A DNA stretch of 11,105 nt. Source: Colimorpha sp045597945. GTDB taxonomy: Bacteria > Bacteroidota > Bacteroidia > Bacteroidales > P3. A program made the translations under genes and the position numbers. The stretch lies in NCBI GenBank assembly GCA_045597945.1, contig JAZLLD010000090.1, forward strand, positions 1-11,105, given 5' to 3'. Below the pieces are notes generated by a model. It was not told where the DNA came from. It made no database searches and was given only the letters and a program-made list of their open reading frames with translations. Positions 1 to 6,946 of the stretch are shown here, in pieces. Every line of letters starts with the position of its first letter. Positions within the stretch are counted from its first letter, which is position 1.

Positions 1-208
1 GTATTGGTCGGTAGAGGTAACCTTTGACGACACCCTTGCCACCCATTTCATCTTGGAACAGCTGGACCACGGGGAGGTGAACTGCATCCCAGCCGAACAC
101 AACCTCTTGATGGACTCCAGCTATGAGAATACCTTGAAGACTGAACATGAATGGCAGATGACCTACACCCTCACCGAGGAGGACTACGAGCGCTGCAAGG
201 GCGAATAA
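1..208 (+). CDS. 3' end of an unidentified gene (partial)
   Basis: An open frame enters from the left edge, with its first complete codon at base 2, and ends at the TAA at 206-208, giving 68 C-terminal residues. The peptide is acidic and rich in Thr, Glu and Tyr (for example VEVTFDDTLATHF and a tail ending YERCKGE) and has no hydrophobic stretch, which fits a soluble or periplasmic C-terminal domain. The next start codon follows only 3 bp after this stop, so the two genes are probably co-transcribed. Since the next two genes are both lipoproteins, this may be an envelope protein too, but that is inference from position. I do not recognise the family. Confidence 0.6.
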   Translation, partial: YWSVEVTFDDTLATHFILEQLDHGEVNCIPAEHNLLMDSSYENTLKTEHEWQMTYTLTEEDYERCKGE

Positions 209-211
209 ATT

Positions 212-1006
212 ATGACAGAACGGACTTATTCTAAAATGCCATTCCACATGAGAAAGTACATCCTCGTCCTATTTTCGGCCCTGATGCTGTCGGGTTGCGG
301 AGCCGTCCGCATGGAGAAACCAACGGTGAAGAACTACAACAGGGTGAAGGCTATGAGCGAGCTGACACCCATCACCGTAGAGCAGCTGCGCCAGATGATA
401 GCTTCGGACACAACCCACTGCAAGGTGGTGGTGCTTACCAGCGCAACCTGCGGTCCCTGCCTGACGGCCATGCGCGACACCTATCCCCAAAAGATGGCCG
501 AATGCGACACCAGCCTGGTGCGTTGGTATTTTGTGGAGGAAGACTACAGTTCGGCGCAATATTTGGACGAGGCGCTGCGCAACCTCGACATCAGCCACCC
601 CCGATATTGGATCGACGACTCTCTGCCCCAGTACCGTCCGCTGATGGTCAAGAGCATGTGGCAGATGGTATGGAATACCTTCCGCTATTGGGGACAGGAT
701 TATTCGGCCGCAGGTATCGAGGTGGCCGACGACCGACTTACCAACATTATCAACGCCCTTGCCCCAACGGAGCCGCACCCCATCACGGACTTAGGCACCC
801 CTACTACGCTGATGTTCAACCCCGCAGGAAAGCTGAAATGCACCTACCTGCAGAACTACTATGGCTACACTGGGCTTTACCCCACCGACATCAGGGACAT
901 CACGGTGCCCGTGACCCAGCTTGACTATATGGAGGTGGACACCCTCAGAGGCCTCACGCCTGCCAACACCGAGCCCAAGGTGTGCACCCCCGATGGCTGC
1001 CAATAG
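212..1006 (+). CDS. Thioredoxin-fold lipoprotein with CGPC motif
   Basis: A probable periplasm-facing lipoprotein with a thioredoxin-like domain. From the ATG at 212 it is 264 residues. The in-frame ATG at 248 (residue 13) is the likelier true start, because it gives a classic short lipoprotein signal (MRKYILVLFSALMLSGC) with the lipidated Cys at residue 29 of the long form. A beta strand (KVVVLTSAT) leads into C80-G-P-C83, the active-site pattern of thioredoxins, and a later GTPTTLMF segment (195-202) supplies the cis-proline-type TPT motif expected next to the active site. Between them lies an insert rich in Trp and Tyr (about 100-190). The protein ends with a second Cys pair, C258 and C263 (CTPDGC). 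The likely role is thiol-disulfide exchange or reduction at the membrane surface. The substrate is unknown, and the gene is not an obvious TlpA or ResA by length or layout. Product type fairly sure; precise role not. Confidence 0.8.
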   Translation: MTERTYSKMPFHMRKYILVLFSALMLSGCGAVRMEKPTVKNYNRVKAMSELTPITVEQLRQMIASDTTHCKVVVLTSATCGPCLTAMRDTYPQKMAECDTSLVRWYFVEEDYSSAQYLDEALRNLDISHPRYWIDDSLPQYRPLMVKSMWQMVWNTFRYWGQDYSAAGIEVADDRLTNIINALAPTEPHPITDLGTPTTLMFNPAGKLKCTYLQNYYGYTGLYPTDIRDITVPVTQLDYMEVDTLRGLTPANTEPKVCTPDGCQ

Positions 1007-1094
1007 CCGAAGCCCACATTCATCGTCATGATGCTCCTATAGGGCATTGTGGGCCTGTACAGAACATTCAAACTGATATGTCTAATAATCAATA

Positions 1095-1102
1095 AATATT
1101 TG
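1095..1102 (+). promoter_or_regulatory. Candidate -10 element for the lipocalin-like lipoprotein gene
   Basis: AATATTTG matches 7 of 8 positions of the Bacteroidota -10 consensus TAnnTTTG and ends 26 bp before the ATG at 1129, in a short AT-rich stretch after the GC-richer upstream gene. I see no good -33 TTTG element at the expected spacing, so this is only a candidate. Confidence 0.3.
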
Positions 1103-1128
1103 AAATCGTCTTACAAATACAATAACAC

Positions 1129-1572
1129 ATGAAAAGATTACTAATTTTGGCCTTCGTGGCTATGGGCCTGGCAGCCATGACCAGCTGCAAAAAAGAGAAC
1201 TCCGAACGGATCCTCGGCACTTGGGTGAGCACCGCCGTGACGTACCAGCAGACGACCGTCATCCATGGCGATAGTGAGAATACCGAGACAAAAACCTTCC
1301 CTGCAGGATGGTTTACGGTTACCTTCAGCGACAACGGCACCATGACCATCAGTTTCAAAGACGATAATGGCGGCACGGAGACTTGGACGGAGAACTACTT
1401 TGTGCCCAGCAACGACCTGCTGGTATGGGAGGGCAGGACCTTCACCATACAGCAGCTCGACAGGAAGAAGCTTCTCCTCGAACGGTCGGAGGCCGATACC
1501 ATGCTTACATTTACGGACGAGGCCTGCATCGCACAATATGTCACTCACTTCGACTTTGACCGCAAATTATAG
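1129..1572 (+). CDS. Small lipocalin-like lipoprotein
   Basis: This 147-residue protein has a clear lipoprotein signal: positive start MKR, hydrophobic core, lipobox MTSC with the lipidated Cys at residue 20, followed by KK. The mature part opens with ERILGTWVS, a GxW motif typical of lipocalin-like lipoproteins in Bacteroidota. It continues as alternating short strands (WFTVTFSDNGTMTISF, GTETWTENYFV, FTIQQLDRKKLLLER), consistent with a small beta-barrel. The family (lipocalin-like, DUF-type) usually has about 120-170 residues, so this looks complete. The ligand and role are unknown. A 122-bp gap separates it from the upstream lipoprotein, so it may have its own promoter. Its last 6 bp overlap the end of birA, which converges from the other strand. 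Confidence 0.8.
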   Translation: MKRLLILAFVAMGLAAMTSCKKENSERILGTWVSTAVTYQQTTVIHGDSENTETKTFPAGWFTVTFSDNGTMTISFKDDNGGTETWTENYFVPSNDLLVWEGRTFTIQQLDRKKLLLERSEADTMLTFTDEACIAQYVTHFDFDRKL

Positions 1573-2298
1573 TATTCGGCTGATCTCCTTTATTTGGCAT
1601 ACAATCTCTTGCCCATCAGCAGTTGTGGCTTCCAGATGGCCAAATTTGTTTATCCCAGTGATGGTGGCTGTAATCCGTTGCCCTTGATAGATATAGGCGT
1701 GAGGCTGCCCATAATCAAGCAGGTGATCCAAGTAATCTTTGTCGGGTGATTGCAGATCTTTCCGCAACTGTTCGTAGCGGATGCCGATGCTGTCGGCCAA
1801 TTGTTCTAGGCAGTCAACGGTGTTGAAAGTTCTGTTACACAGAATAGCCAGCGATGTGGGATTCGGAATCCAGTCGGAGAATTGTGTTTGATTGATGTTC
1901 AGTCCGATGCCAACAATGGCTGAGGATAAATGACTGGCAGCAAGGCGACTGGAAATGAGTGTCCCGCAGATTTTGGATTCGCCTACATACAGGTCGTTAG
2001 GCCATTTGATTGAAGCCTGCATAGTGGCGGGTATCTGTGCTTGAAGCCAGTCGTAGATGCCCAGCGACACGGCTTTAGTCAGTTGGTATTGGTCGGCTGA
2101 GGGCAGAAATGTGGGTTTGAGGATAAGGCTGAATGTCAGATTCTTTCCTGGTTCTGCCTCCCAGTTATTTCCCCGCTGGCCGATGCCGGCGGTCTGGGTG
2201 TCGGCCACCACAATAGTAAACTCCTCGACCTTAACCAGGTCGAGGAGTTCGCAATATTGATTTGTGGAATTCAGTGTGTCGAATCGGACAATTTTCAT
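1567..2298 (-). CDS. birA: Biotin--[acetyl-CoA-carboxylase] ligase, no DNA-binding domain
   Basis: Biotin protein ligase activates biotin to biotinyl-AMP and transfers it to the biotin carrier lysine of carboxylases. At 243 residues this is the short class I form: it starts directly with the catalytic domain (MKIVRFDTLNSTNQY) and lacks the N-terminal helix-turn-helix of E. coli BirA, so it should not be a repressor. Visible motifs are the biotin/adenylate loop AGIGQRGNNW (37-46), the catalytic-lysine motif IKWPNDLYV with K98, and IVGIGLNIN further on. The loop has Ile39 and Gln41 where E. coli has two arginines (GRGRRG). The start lies 4 bp after the frr stop, which suggests translational coupling. 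Its stop (1567-1569) abuts the stop of the convergent lipoprotein gene, leaving no intergenic space for a terminator. Confidence 0.92.
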   Translation of the reverse strand: MKIVRFDTLNSTNQYCELLDLVKVEEFTIVVADTQTAGIGQRGNNWEAEPGKNLTFSLILKPTFLPSADQYQLTKAVSLGIYDWLQAQIPATMQASIKWPNDLYVGESKICGTLISSRLAASHLSSAIVGIGLNINQTQFSDWIPNPTSLAILCNRTFNTVDCLEQLADSIGIRYEQLRKDLQSPDKDYLDHLLDYGQPHAYIYQGQRITATITGINKFGHLEATTADGQEIVCQIKEISRIL

Positions 2299-2302
2299 CG
2301 CC

Positions 2303-2866
2303 TTACACAGTCATGATCTCTTTCTCCTTAGCGGCAAAAATCTTGTCGCACTCGGCCACAAACTTATCGGTTGTGTCCTGGATTTCTTTTTCTACCTGCT
2401 TCACCTCGTCTTCGGGCACTGCTTTGTCCTTGAGTTTCTTCACCTTGTCCATCACATTACGGCGGGCGTTGCGCACATTCACTTTAGCGTTCTCCACCTC
2501 GCTTTTTGCGGCTTTGGACAGCTCTTTGCGGCGTTCCTCGGTCAGCGGGGGAATGGTGATACGGAGAATGTCGCCTTCGTTGCGGGGAGTGAAACCCAGG
2601 TTGGCATCAAGAATAGCCTTATTGATAGCTCCTACGATACTCTTCTCCCAGGGCTGGATGACGATGCTGCGAGCGTCGGGAGTGTTGATGTTGGCCACCT
2701 GGCTGATCTCGGTGGGAGTGCCGTAATAATCCACTTTCACACCTTCGAGCATGGCGGGGTTGGCCTTGCCGGCGCGGATCTTCTCAAGTTCTTTGTTCAA
2801 GAAATTGATAGCGGACTGCATAGTTTTTTTAGCTTCGTCAATGCAAGCTTTCGATAAATCGTTCAT
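2303..2866 (-). CDS. frr: Ribosome recycling factor
   Basis: Ribosome recycling factor splits post-termination ribosomes together with EF-G in the cytoplasm. The length of 187 residues is typical. The N-terminal helix leads to the signature EKIRAGKANPAMLEGVKVDYYG (28-49), and further family motifs follow: a TPT turn, ANINTPDARSIVIQPWEKS, and the long charged helix with NVRNARRNVMDKVKKLKDK. The C-terminal half is rich in Lys, Glu and Asp, as expected for the three-helix bundle. It lies downstream of pyrH in the same direction, an association found in many bacteria, and immediately upstream of birA. The start at 2866 gives the canonical N-terminus. Identification is secure. Confidence 0.97.
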   Translation of the reverse strand: MNDLSKACIDEAKKTMQSAINFLNKELEKIRAGKANPAMLEGVKVDYYGTPTEISQVANINTPDARSIVIQPWEKSIVGAINKAILDANLGFTPRNEGDILRITIPPLTEERRKELSKAAKSEVENAKVNVRNARRNVMDKVKKLKDKAVPEDEVKQVEKEIQDTTDKFVAECDKIFAAKEKEIMTV

Positions 2867-2891
2867 ATTCTATAGTTTTTAATTGTTCTAT

Positions 2892-2966
2892 TTGTTAGTT
2901 TAGTCGCTTAGTTGTTTAGTCGTTGCGACAACTACTAAGCCATTAAGCCACTAAGTCACTACACTC
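2892..2966 (-). repeat. Octamer-based imperfect inverted repeat (hairpin) between pyrH and frr
   Basis: The 98-bp gap between pyrH and frr is largely filled by a palindromic array. The right side reads as degenerate 8-bp units on the + strand (CATTAAGC, CACTAAGT, CACTA), and the left side carries units of roughly the reverse complement (GTCGCTTA, GTTGTTTA, GTCGTTG). Paired across the centre near 2924-2928, about 20 of 27 positions match, with some further G:U pairs, so the transcript could form a long stem. Neither side is followed by a T run, so it does not look like a Rho-independent terminator. It may be an RNA processing or stability element, an attenuator, or a dispersed intergenic repeat. 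Confidence 0.6.
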
Positions 2967-3672
2967 AACCAATTACCTCAGTTCCAATCTCCTGGCCTTC
3001 CACCACCTTCAGCAGGTTGCCGGGCTGGTTCATGTCGAAAACATAGATGGGGAGGTTGTTCTCCTCACAGAGTGCAAAGGCGGTGAGGTCCATGATTTTG
3101 AGCTTCTTGCTCAGCGCCTCCTGGAAAGTGAGGGTCTTGAACTTCGTTGCGGTGGGGTCCTTCTCGGGGTCGGCAGTGTAAACGCCATCTACGCGGGTGC
3201 CCTTCAGTATCACATCGGCCTTGATTTCAATGGCGCGGAGGGTAGAAGCGGTGTCGGTAGTGAAGAAGGGGTTGCCGGAGCCGCCGCCAATCACCACCAC
3301 GCGGCCTTCCTGCATAGCCTCGATGGCACGGCGACGCGACATCTCCTTGCAGATAGGCTCGATGGCCAGACCGCTGAGCAACTCGGTCTTCATGCCCTGC
3401 TTCTCCAGTTCGGCCTGCAGTGCCATGCTGTTGATGAGGGTGGCAAGCATGCCCATGTAGTCGCCTTGCACGCGGTCCATGCCCTTGGAAGCGCCGCTGA
3501 GCCCGCGGAAAATGTTGCCGCCACCAATCACGATGGCCACCTCCACACCTTTGTCAACAACGGTCTTGATATCCTTAGCATATTGTTCCAACATCTCGGG
3601 AGCGATGCCGTAGCTTTGCTTGCCCATGAGCGATTCGCCGCTCAATTTCAAAAGTATGCGATTATATTTCAT
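2965..3672 (-). CDS. pyrH: UMP kinase
   Basis: Uridylate kinase phosphorylates UMP to UDP in pyrimidine nucleotide synthesis; the bacterial enzyme is a cytoplasmic hexamer of the amino-acid-kinase fold. The protein has 235 residues, the usual length. Motifs run in order: KLSGESLMG (9-17, phosphate-binding lysine and glycine loop), IGGGNIFRG (49-57), the UMP-site region DYMGMLATLINSMALQ (71-86), GGGSGNPFFTTDTAS (129-143) and LKGTRVDGVYTADPEKDP (156 onward, nucleotide site). It is the first gene of the pyrH-frr-birA block, and the 143 bp before it are very AT-rich. No perfect TAnnTTTG element is visible there, so its promoter is not assigned. Confidence 0.97.
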   Translation of the reverse strand: MKYNRILLKLSGESLMGKQSYGIAPEMLEQYAKDIKTVVDKGVEVAIVIGGGNIFRGLSGASKGMDRVQGDYMGMLATLINSMALQAELEKQGMKTELLSGLAIEPICKEMSRRRAIEAMQEGRVVVIGGGSGNPFFTTDTASTLRAIEIKADVILKGTRVDGVYTADPEKDPTATKFKTLTFQEALSKKLKIMDLTAFALCEENNLPIYVFDMNQPGNLLKVVEGQEIGTEVIG

Positions 3673-3753
3673 AATAAGTATATCTTTATTTGTCTAATAA
3701 TTATTTTGTTAGACTATTTTAGCCTTAGTTTTTGAATTTACTAAAATACTAAA

Positions 3754-3794
3754 AAATATTGAATCTACAAAAAAAATCCGTTTTTTCAATATTT
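3754..3794 (-). terminator. Candidate AT-rich terminator after the outer-membrane protein gene
   Basis: A perfect 10-bp inverted repeat (AAATATTGAA at 3754-3763, TTCAATATTT at 3785-3794) starts about 20 bp beyond the stop of the outer-membrane protein gene. Read on the minus strand, the second arm runs into a run of six T. The stem is almost pure A/T and the spacer is 21 bp, so it would be weak; a role as a binding site upstream of pyrH is the alternative. Confidence 0.35.
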
Positions 3795-3815
3795 CTATTC
3801 AGTTTTCCTGAGTGG

Positions 3816-6242
3816 TCAACGCCGATGTCGTGTGCCCGCGTCGGCCCTTTCCAAATCCATTTTCCCCATGCGGTAGGTGACGCTGAAACTGATGTATCGG
3901 CTCAATGGCTTTAGTTGGCTCTGGCTGTAGAGTTGTGGGTTAGTGGTGGTCTTGTCCCACTGGTTCCAGTCGAAAATATCGTTGATTGTGGCATTTATTG
4001 AGAGTCGATGGTTCAGCAGGTCTATGTTGGTACCAATGTCTATGGTTTTGTGCGTAAGAGTGGTGACGAAAAGTGCTTGGGTAGGACTGGCATAACATGC
4101 GTTGACAAAGAACTGAAGTTTGCCCCAAATCTTGGTCCAGAAATTCAATCGTGCCGAGTAGCAGAGCATACCTTTGTTATAATCAGATTGATAGCGAAGA
4201 TGGTCGTAATAGATTTCGGTGTTGAACCGCACATTCAAGAATGCGTTAGGGCGGTAGCCGAGGTTGAGCGACAGTCCGGTATTGTATGAGCTGCCCAGGC
4301 TTATGGGCTGTTGGAATACGATGTATCGACTCAGGTAGGCTGAGTCAAAGGCTATGTTGGCAAGGGTTACTTGCTGGCCGTGGGTGTAGTTTAGATGCGC
4401 CAGCAGTCCTACCGATGCTGTTTGCGCTTCGTTGTAGCGTTCCCAACGGCTTTCAAACTGATGGGTCTGAGGTATATCCAGCCATGGGTTGCCGACCGAA
4501 TAGCCGTCTAGGCTATAGGTGCGGAATGCGGTGAATGACTCAATATTGGGGAAACTCGTGCGATAGGTGTAGCTAAGGCTGAAAACCTGCTGGTTGGGCG
4601 AATATGTCAGGTGGATAGACGGTATGAGGTGTCCGTAGCCATTGTTGATATCAAATTGTGAGTCATTGAGATATTGCAGGTTGCTTTTCTCCATTTCGGC
4701 TCGGAGGGCCAATTTTAGCGAAAGGGATTCCCATCTATGCAGGTAGCTGCCATAAATGTTGGCGGCTAGCTTCTTCTTGCCAAAGGTTTTGCTCAGGAAG
4801 TTGCAAGGTATGTACTGCTGCTGGCTGGAGGTGTCGGTGAGGCAGATAACAGTCTTGTTTGAGTGTTCCCCTTCAAAGCCAAGCTCTATCTCATTGTTGA
4901 ACAGCTGTTGGCTAGTGTCAAAAGTTCCCCATGTGTGCGTAAGTGCTGCTTCAATTCCGTGAAACCAATCTCTTACCGAGTTGCTCTGGCGGTAGCTGAT
5001 ATTCTGGTTTGGCATGTAAGGATGGTTTCGTTGCAGATTTACTAGGCTGTCGCATATCCAACCACTGCCGAAATAGCCAATAGAAAAACTGCGTGCCGTA
5101 GTGTCGTCAAATAGATGCTCATACCAGATGCCATCCAGAAAATCGTAAGAAGGGCGGCCTAACTGCTTGCTAGCCGTTTCATTGAAGGAATAGTTACCTG
5201 GTTGGAAAATGAACTGATGTCGGGTGCATTGCGTGGTTGATTCCCATCCCGACCAGCGGGGTGAGAATGCGAACCATCCAAAAAGACTGTTGAGGCTGTC
5301 AATCTTGTAGCATACATCCATTGACAGCATGGCATTGCGCTCTTGCGTCTTTCTTTTGGTGATGAGAGACTCGGTTTGAAGGGTGTCCAGACTGTGGGTG
5401 AGTAGCGCCTGGCTGTTCGTTGCGGTGGAAGCATCGTTGTTCGCGCCGCCGCTGGCATAAAGAGAGAGTTCCCATTTCTTGTTTTCAAATATGTATGATG
5501 CCCAAGGCAACAGGGTAGGGTTGGTATTGCCATTGCAGCCAAGGCTCAGGAACTGGTTTTGCTGAGAATGTCGGTTGGTAACGATATTCACCACGGGGCC
5601 ACCGCCTCCGTAGCGTGCCGATGGATTTGTGATAACTTCAACGCTTTTAATGCTTTGCGCCGAAAGCGTCTTGAAGTATTGTTTCAGCGATTCCTCATTC
5701 ATCCGGCATTCACGGCCATTTATCCAGATGCTCACTGTCTGCGTGCCTCTCAGCCGGATGTTCCCTTCTGAGTCCACCGACAACCCTGGTGCGTTTTGCA
5801 GTGCGTCAATAGCCGTACCACTCTGAATGCTAGGGTCATTGGCCGTGTTGTAGATGTTCTTCTCGCCATCCACAGTGTAGATGGGTTTTAGTGCGACCAC
5901 GCTCACCTCGTTCAGCATATTGCCAGCTTCAAGGTACAGAATGCCGAGTTGCAAGTCGGCGTAGCTATTGATGCAGATGTTCTCGTACAGCCGGTCATAG
6001 CCTACCATGCTGATTTTGAGTAGACAGTCTCCCATGGAAGCTGTGCTGAGTTCAAAATGCCCATTTTCATCGCTGATGCAGCCGCACAGCATCGCCGAGT
6101 CTTGGGCATTCAGCAAGGTGATGTTGGCAAATGGAATACTCTCGTGTGTTGTTTCGTCGGCCACGCTGCCGCGGATGCTGAATTGTTGTGCCGACACCTG
6201 TGTTAAAATGGTTAGTAATATGATGATTGTTAATTTTTTCAT
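3816..6242 (-). CDS. TonB-type outer-membrane beta-barrel protein with carboxypeptidase-regulatory-like domain
   Basis: An 808-residue outer-membrane protein. It has a clear Sec signal (residues 1-18, cleavage after VSA) followed by a carboxypeptidase-regulatory-like Ig fold (about 20-105, with GSVADETTHESIPFANITLL and SDENGHFEL). A TonB plug-like domain follows (about 110-225, with AIDALQNAPGLSVDSEGNI, IWINGRE and VEVITNPSARY at 201-211). The remaining 580 residues are rich in aromatic alternating strands, as in the outer-membrane beta-barrel family linked to SusC/TonB receptors. No TonB box is obvious, and no SusD partner lies beside it, so glycan uptake is not supported; a peptide, metal or envelope role is equally possible. 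The C-terminus has a Lys/Arg-rich tail (GTRHRR) after the last likely strand. A small putative secreted protein lies 122 bp upstream on the same strand. Confidence 0.88.
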   Translation of the reverse strand: MKKLTIIILLTILTQVSAQQFSIRGSVADETTHESIPFANITLLNAQDSAMLCGCISDENGHFELSTASMGDCLLKISMVGYDRLYENICINSYADLQLGILYLEAGNMLNEVSVVALKPIYTVDGEKNIYNTANDPSIQSGTAIDALQNAPGLSVDSEGNIRLRGTQTVSIWINGRECRMNEESLKQYFKTLSAQSIKSVEVITNPSARYGGGGPVVNIVTNRHSQQNQFLSLGCNGNTNPTLLPWASYIFENKKWELSLYASGGANNDASTATNSQALLTHSLDTLQTESLITKRKTQERNAMLSMDVCYKIDSLNSLFGWFAFSPRWSGWESTTQCTRHQFIFQPGNYSFNETASKQLGRPSYDFLDGIWYEHLFDDTTARSFSIGYFGSGWICDSLVNLQRNHPYMPNQNISYRQSNSVRDWFHGIEAALTHTWGTFDTSQQLFNNEIELGFEGEHSNKTVICLTDTSSQQQYIPCNFLSKTFGKKKLAANIYGSYLHRWESLSLKLALRAEMEKSNLQYLNDSQFDINNGYGHLIPSIHLTYSPNQQVFSLSYTYRTSFPNIESFTAFRTYSLDGYSVGNPWLDIPQTHQFESRWERYNEAQTASVGLLAHLNYTHGQQVTLANIAFDSAYLSRYIVFQQPISLGSSYNTGLSLNLGYRPNAFLNVRFNTEIYYDHLRYQSDYNKGMLCYSARLNFWTKIWGKLQFFVNACYASPTQALFVTTLTHKTIDIGTNIDLLNHRLSINATINDIFDWNQWDKTTTNPQLYSQSQLKPLSRYISFSVTYRMGKMDLERADAGTRHRR

Positions 6243-6311
6243 GATTGTTTGCAGTTAAGTGAAATTGGTATAGTCTGCCGTGAATAGTAGTAATCCAAGA
6301 CAGTAATAATA

Positions 6312-6340
6312 ATGACACCGAAGCCATCGCTTCAGTGCAT
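6312..6340 (-). other. Hairpin between the small secreted-protein gene and the barrel gene
   Basis: CACCGAAGC (6316-6324) and GCTTCAGTG (6329-6337) form a nine-pair stem around a 4-base loop. On the minus-strand transcript the only mismatch becomes a U:G pair, and ATG/CAT extends the stem with one bulged base. It sits 25 bp after the stop of the small gene and about 70 bp before the barrel gene. The downstream minus-strand sequence is TCATTATTATTAC, only moderately T-rich, so it could be a weak terminator, an attenuator, or a stabilising stem for the downstream message. Confidence 0.5.
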
Positions 6341-6364
6341 CAAAAAGCTAAAAAGAATGGATTT

Positions 6365-6673
6365 TCAGATAACCGCAGGCGGTCCCCGCAATGGGAGTCT
6401 GCCATCCGTAGGGGTGGCAATTATCTGACAGCAATAAGGTTGCCAGCTATCATGAATAAGAATCGGAAAAAGCGAAGCAATCTCTTCAGGCTCAATAGCG
6501 AATAAGTCAACCTGATGCTGAATCACATCAAAACTCTCCTCGTCCTGAAAAGATGCACCTGCTGAACTTTCTGCAATATACGAACCTGTATCAACAGCAT
6601 AATACTCATGTATGCTCAATCCCAGCGTGATTGAGCAGAGTAGCGTTAGTATGGTGCGGAGCAATAGGCTCAT
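6365..6673 (-). CDS. Small putative secreted protein, function unknown
   Basis: A 102-residue protein with a hydrophobic N-terminus (MSLLLRTILTLLCSITLGLS) that looks like a signal peptide or anchor. The rest is acidic in its first half (SFQDEESFDVIQHQVDLF, EPEE) and carries a vicinal Cys pair (C81-C82) and scattered His residues (22, 53, 74). No lipobox is present, since the hydrophobic Cys13 is not in a lipobox context. I do not recognise a family. It reads in the same direction as the barrel gene 122 bp downstream, and a perfect TAnnTTTG element lies about 96 bp before its start, so the two may form one unit. Cys and His could suggest metal handling, but that is speculation. The gene is called from its signal-like N-terminus, position and candidate promoter. 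Confidence 0.6.
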   Translation of the reverse strand: MSLLLRTILTLLCSITLGLSIHEYYAVDTGSYIAESSAGASFQDEESFDVIQHQVDLFAIEPEEIASLFPILIHDSWQPYCCQIIATPTDGRLPLRGPPAVI

Positions 6674-6768
6674 TATATTCCGAATAGTATTTTTGCAAAA
6701 AGAAACGCAGTTGGTTTATTTTTATTGTGTGAGAGTTGGTTTTCGTGTTTGTTGCATCCTGTTTCTGA

Positions 6769-6776
6769 CAAAAATA
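6769..6776 (-). promoter_or_regulatory. Candidate -10 element for the small secreted-protein / barrel unit
   Basis: On the minus strand TATTTTTG is a perfect TAnnTTTG match, 96 bp before the start codon at 6673. No convincing -33 element stands at the right spacing. It lies inside the 273-bp divergent intergenic region shared with ppk1, which otherwise holds only AT-rich sequence and the ppk1 promoter. Confidence 0.4.
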
Positions 6777-6845
6777 GCATTTCTTGCAAGAGCCCAGAAG
6801 AGGCTGCCAATGGGTGTTGGAATCATGGCGTTGATATGAAGATTT

Positions 6846-6879
6846 TGTTACATCTGCAAAATGAAACAGATATGTAACA
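6846..6879 (+). promoter_or_regulatory. Palindrome upstream of the ppk1 -10, possible operator
   Basis: TGTTACAT (6846-6853) and ATGTAACA (6872-6879) form a perfect 8-bp inverted repeat with an 18-bp spacer. Inside it ATCTG (6852-6856) and CAGAT (6867-6871) form a second perfect pair, so the whole element is an interrupted palindrome with one extra AT step. It ends 9 bp before the -10 element of ppk1 and covers the place where a -33 element would be, as expected for a regulator binding site. The regulator is not identifiable. Confidence 0.45.
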
Positions 6880-6888
6880 CGCTGGCAG

Positions 6889-6896
6889 TACTTTTG
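6889..6896 (+). promoter_or_regulatory. -10 element of ppk1
   Basis: TACTTTTG is a perfect match to the Bacteroidota -10 consensus TAnnTTTG and is followed by GCAA, a common continuation. It lies 50 bp before the chosen ppk1 start at 6947, leaving a leader of roughly 40 bases. No clear TTTG -33 element is present; the region is occupied by the palindrome, which fits an activator-dependent or repressed promoter. Confidence 0.6.
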
Positions 6897-6946
6897 CAAC
6901 CGCAAAAATGATAGCTGTTTCGCAGAATTTAAAATGTATAGTAATA

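Noticed and set aside
2264..2857. Plus-strand frame of 197 codons opposite frr
   Set aside because: It is the mirror of the conserved frr coding sequence, with no independent support.
2892..2966. Rho-independent terminator between pyrH and frr
   Set aside because: No T run follows the stem on the transcribed strand, and the stem is long and imperfect with few G:C pairs.
3816..6242. SusC-type member of a polysaccharide utilisation locus
   Set aside because: No SusD-like gene, glycoside hydrolase or sigma/anti-sigma pair lies nearby, and the length (808 residues) is shorter than a typical SusC.
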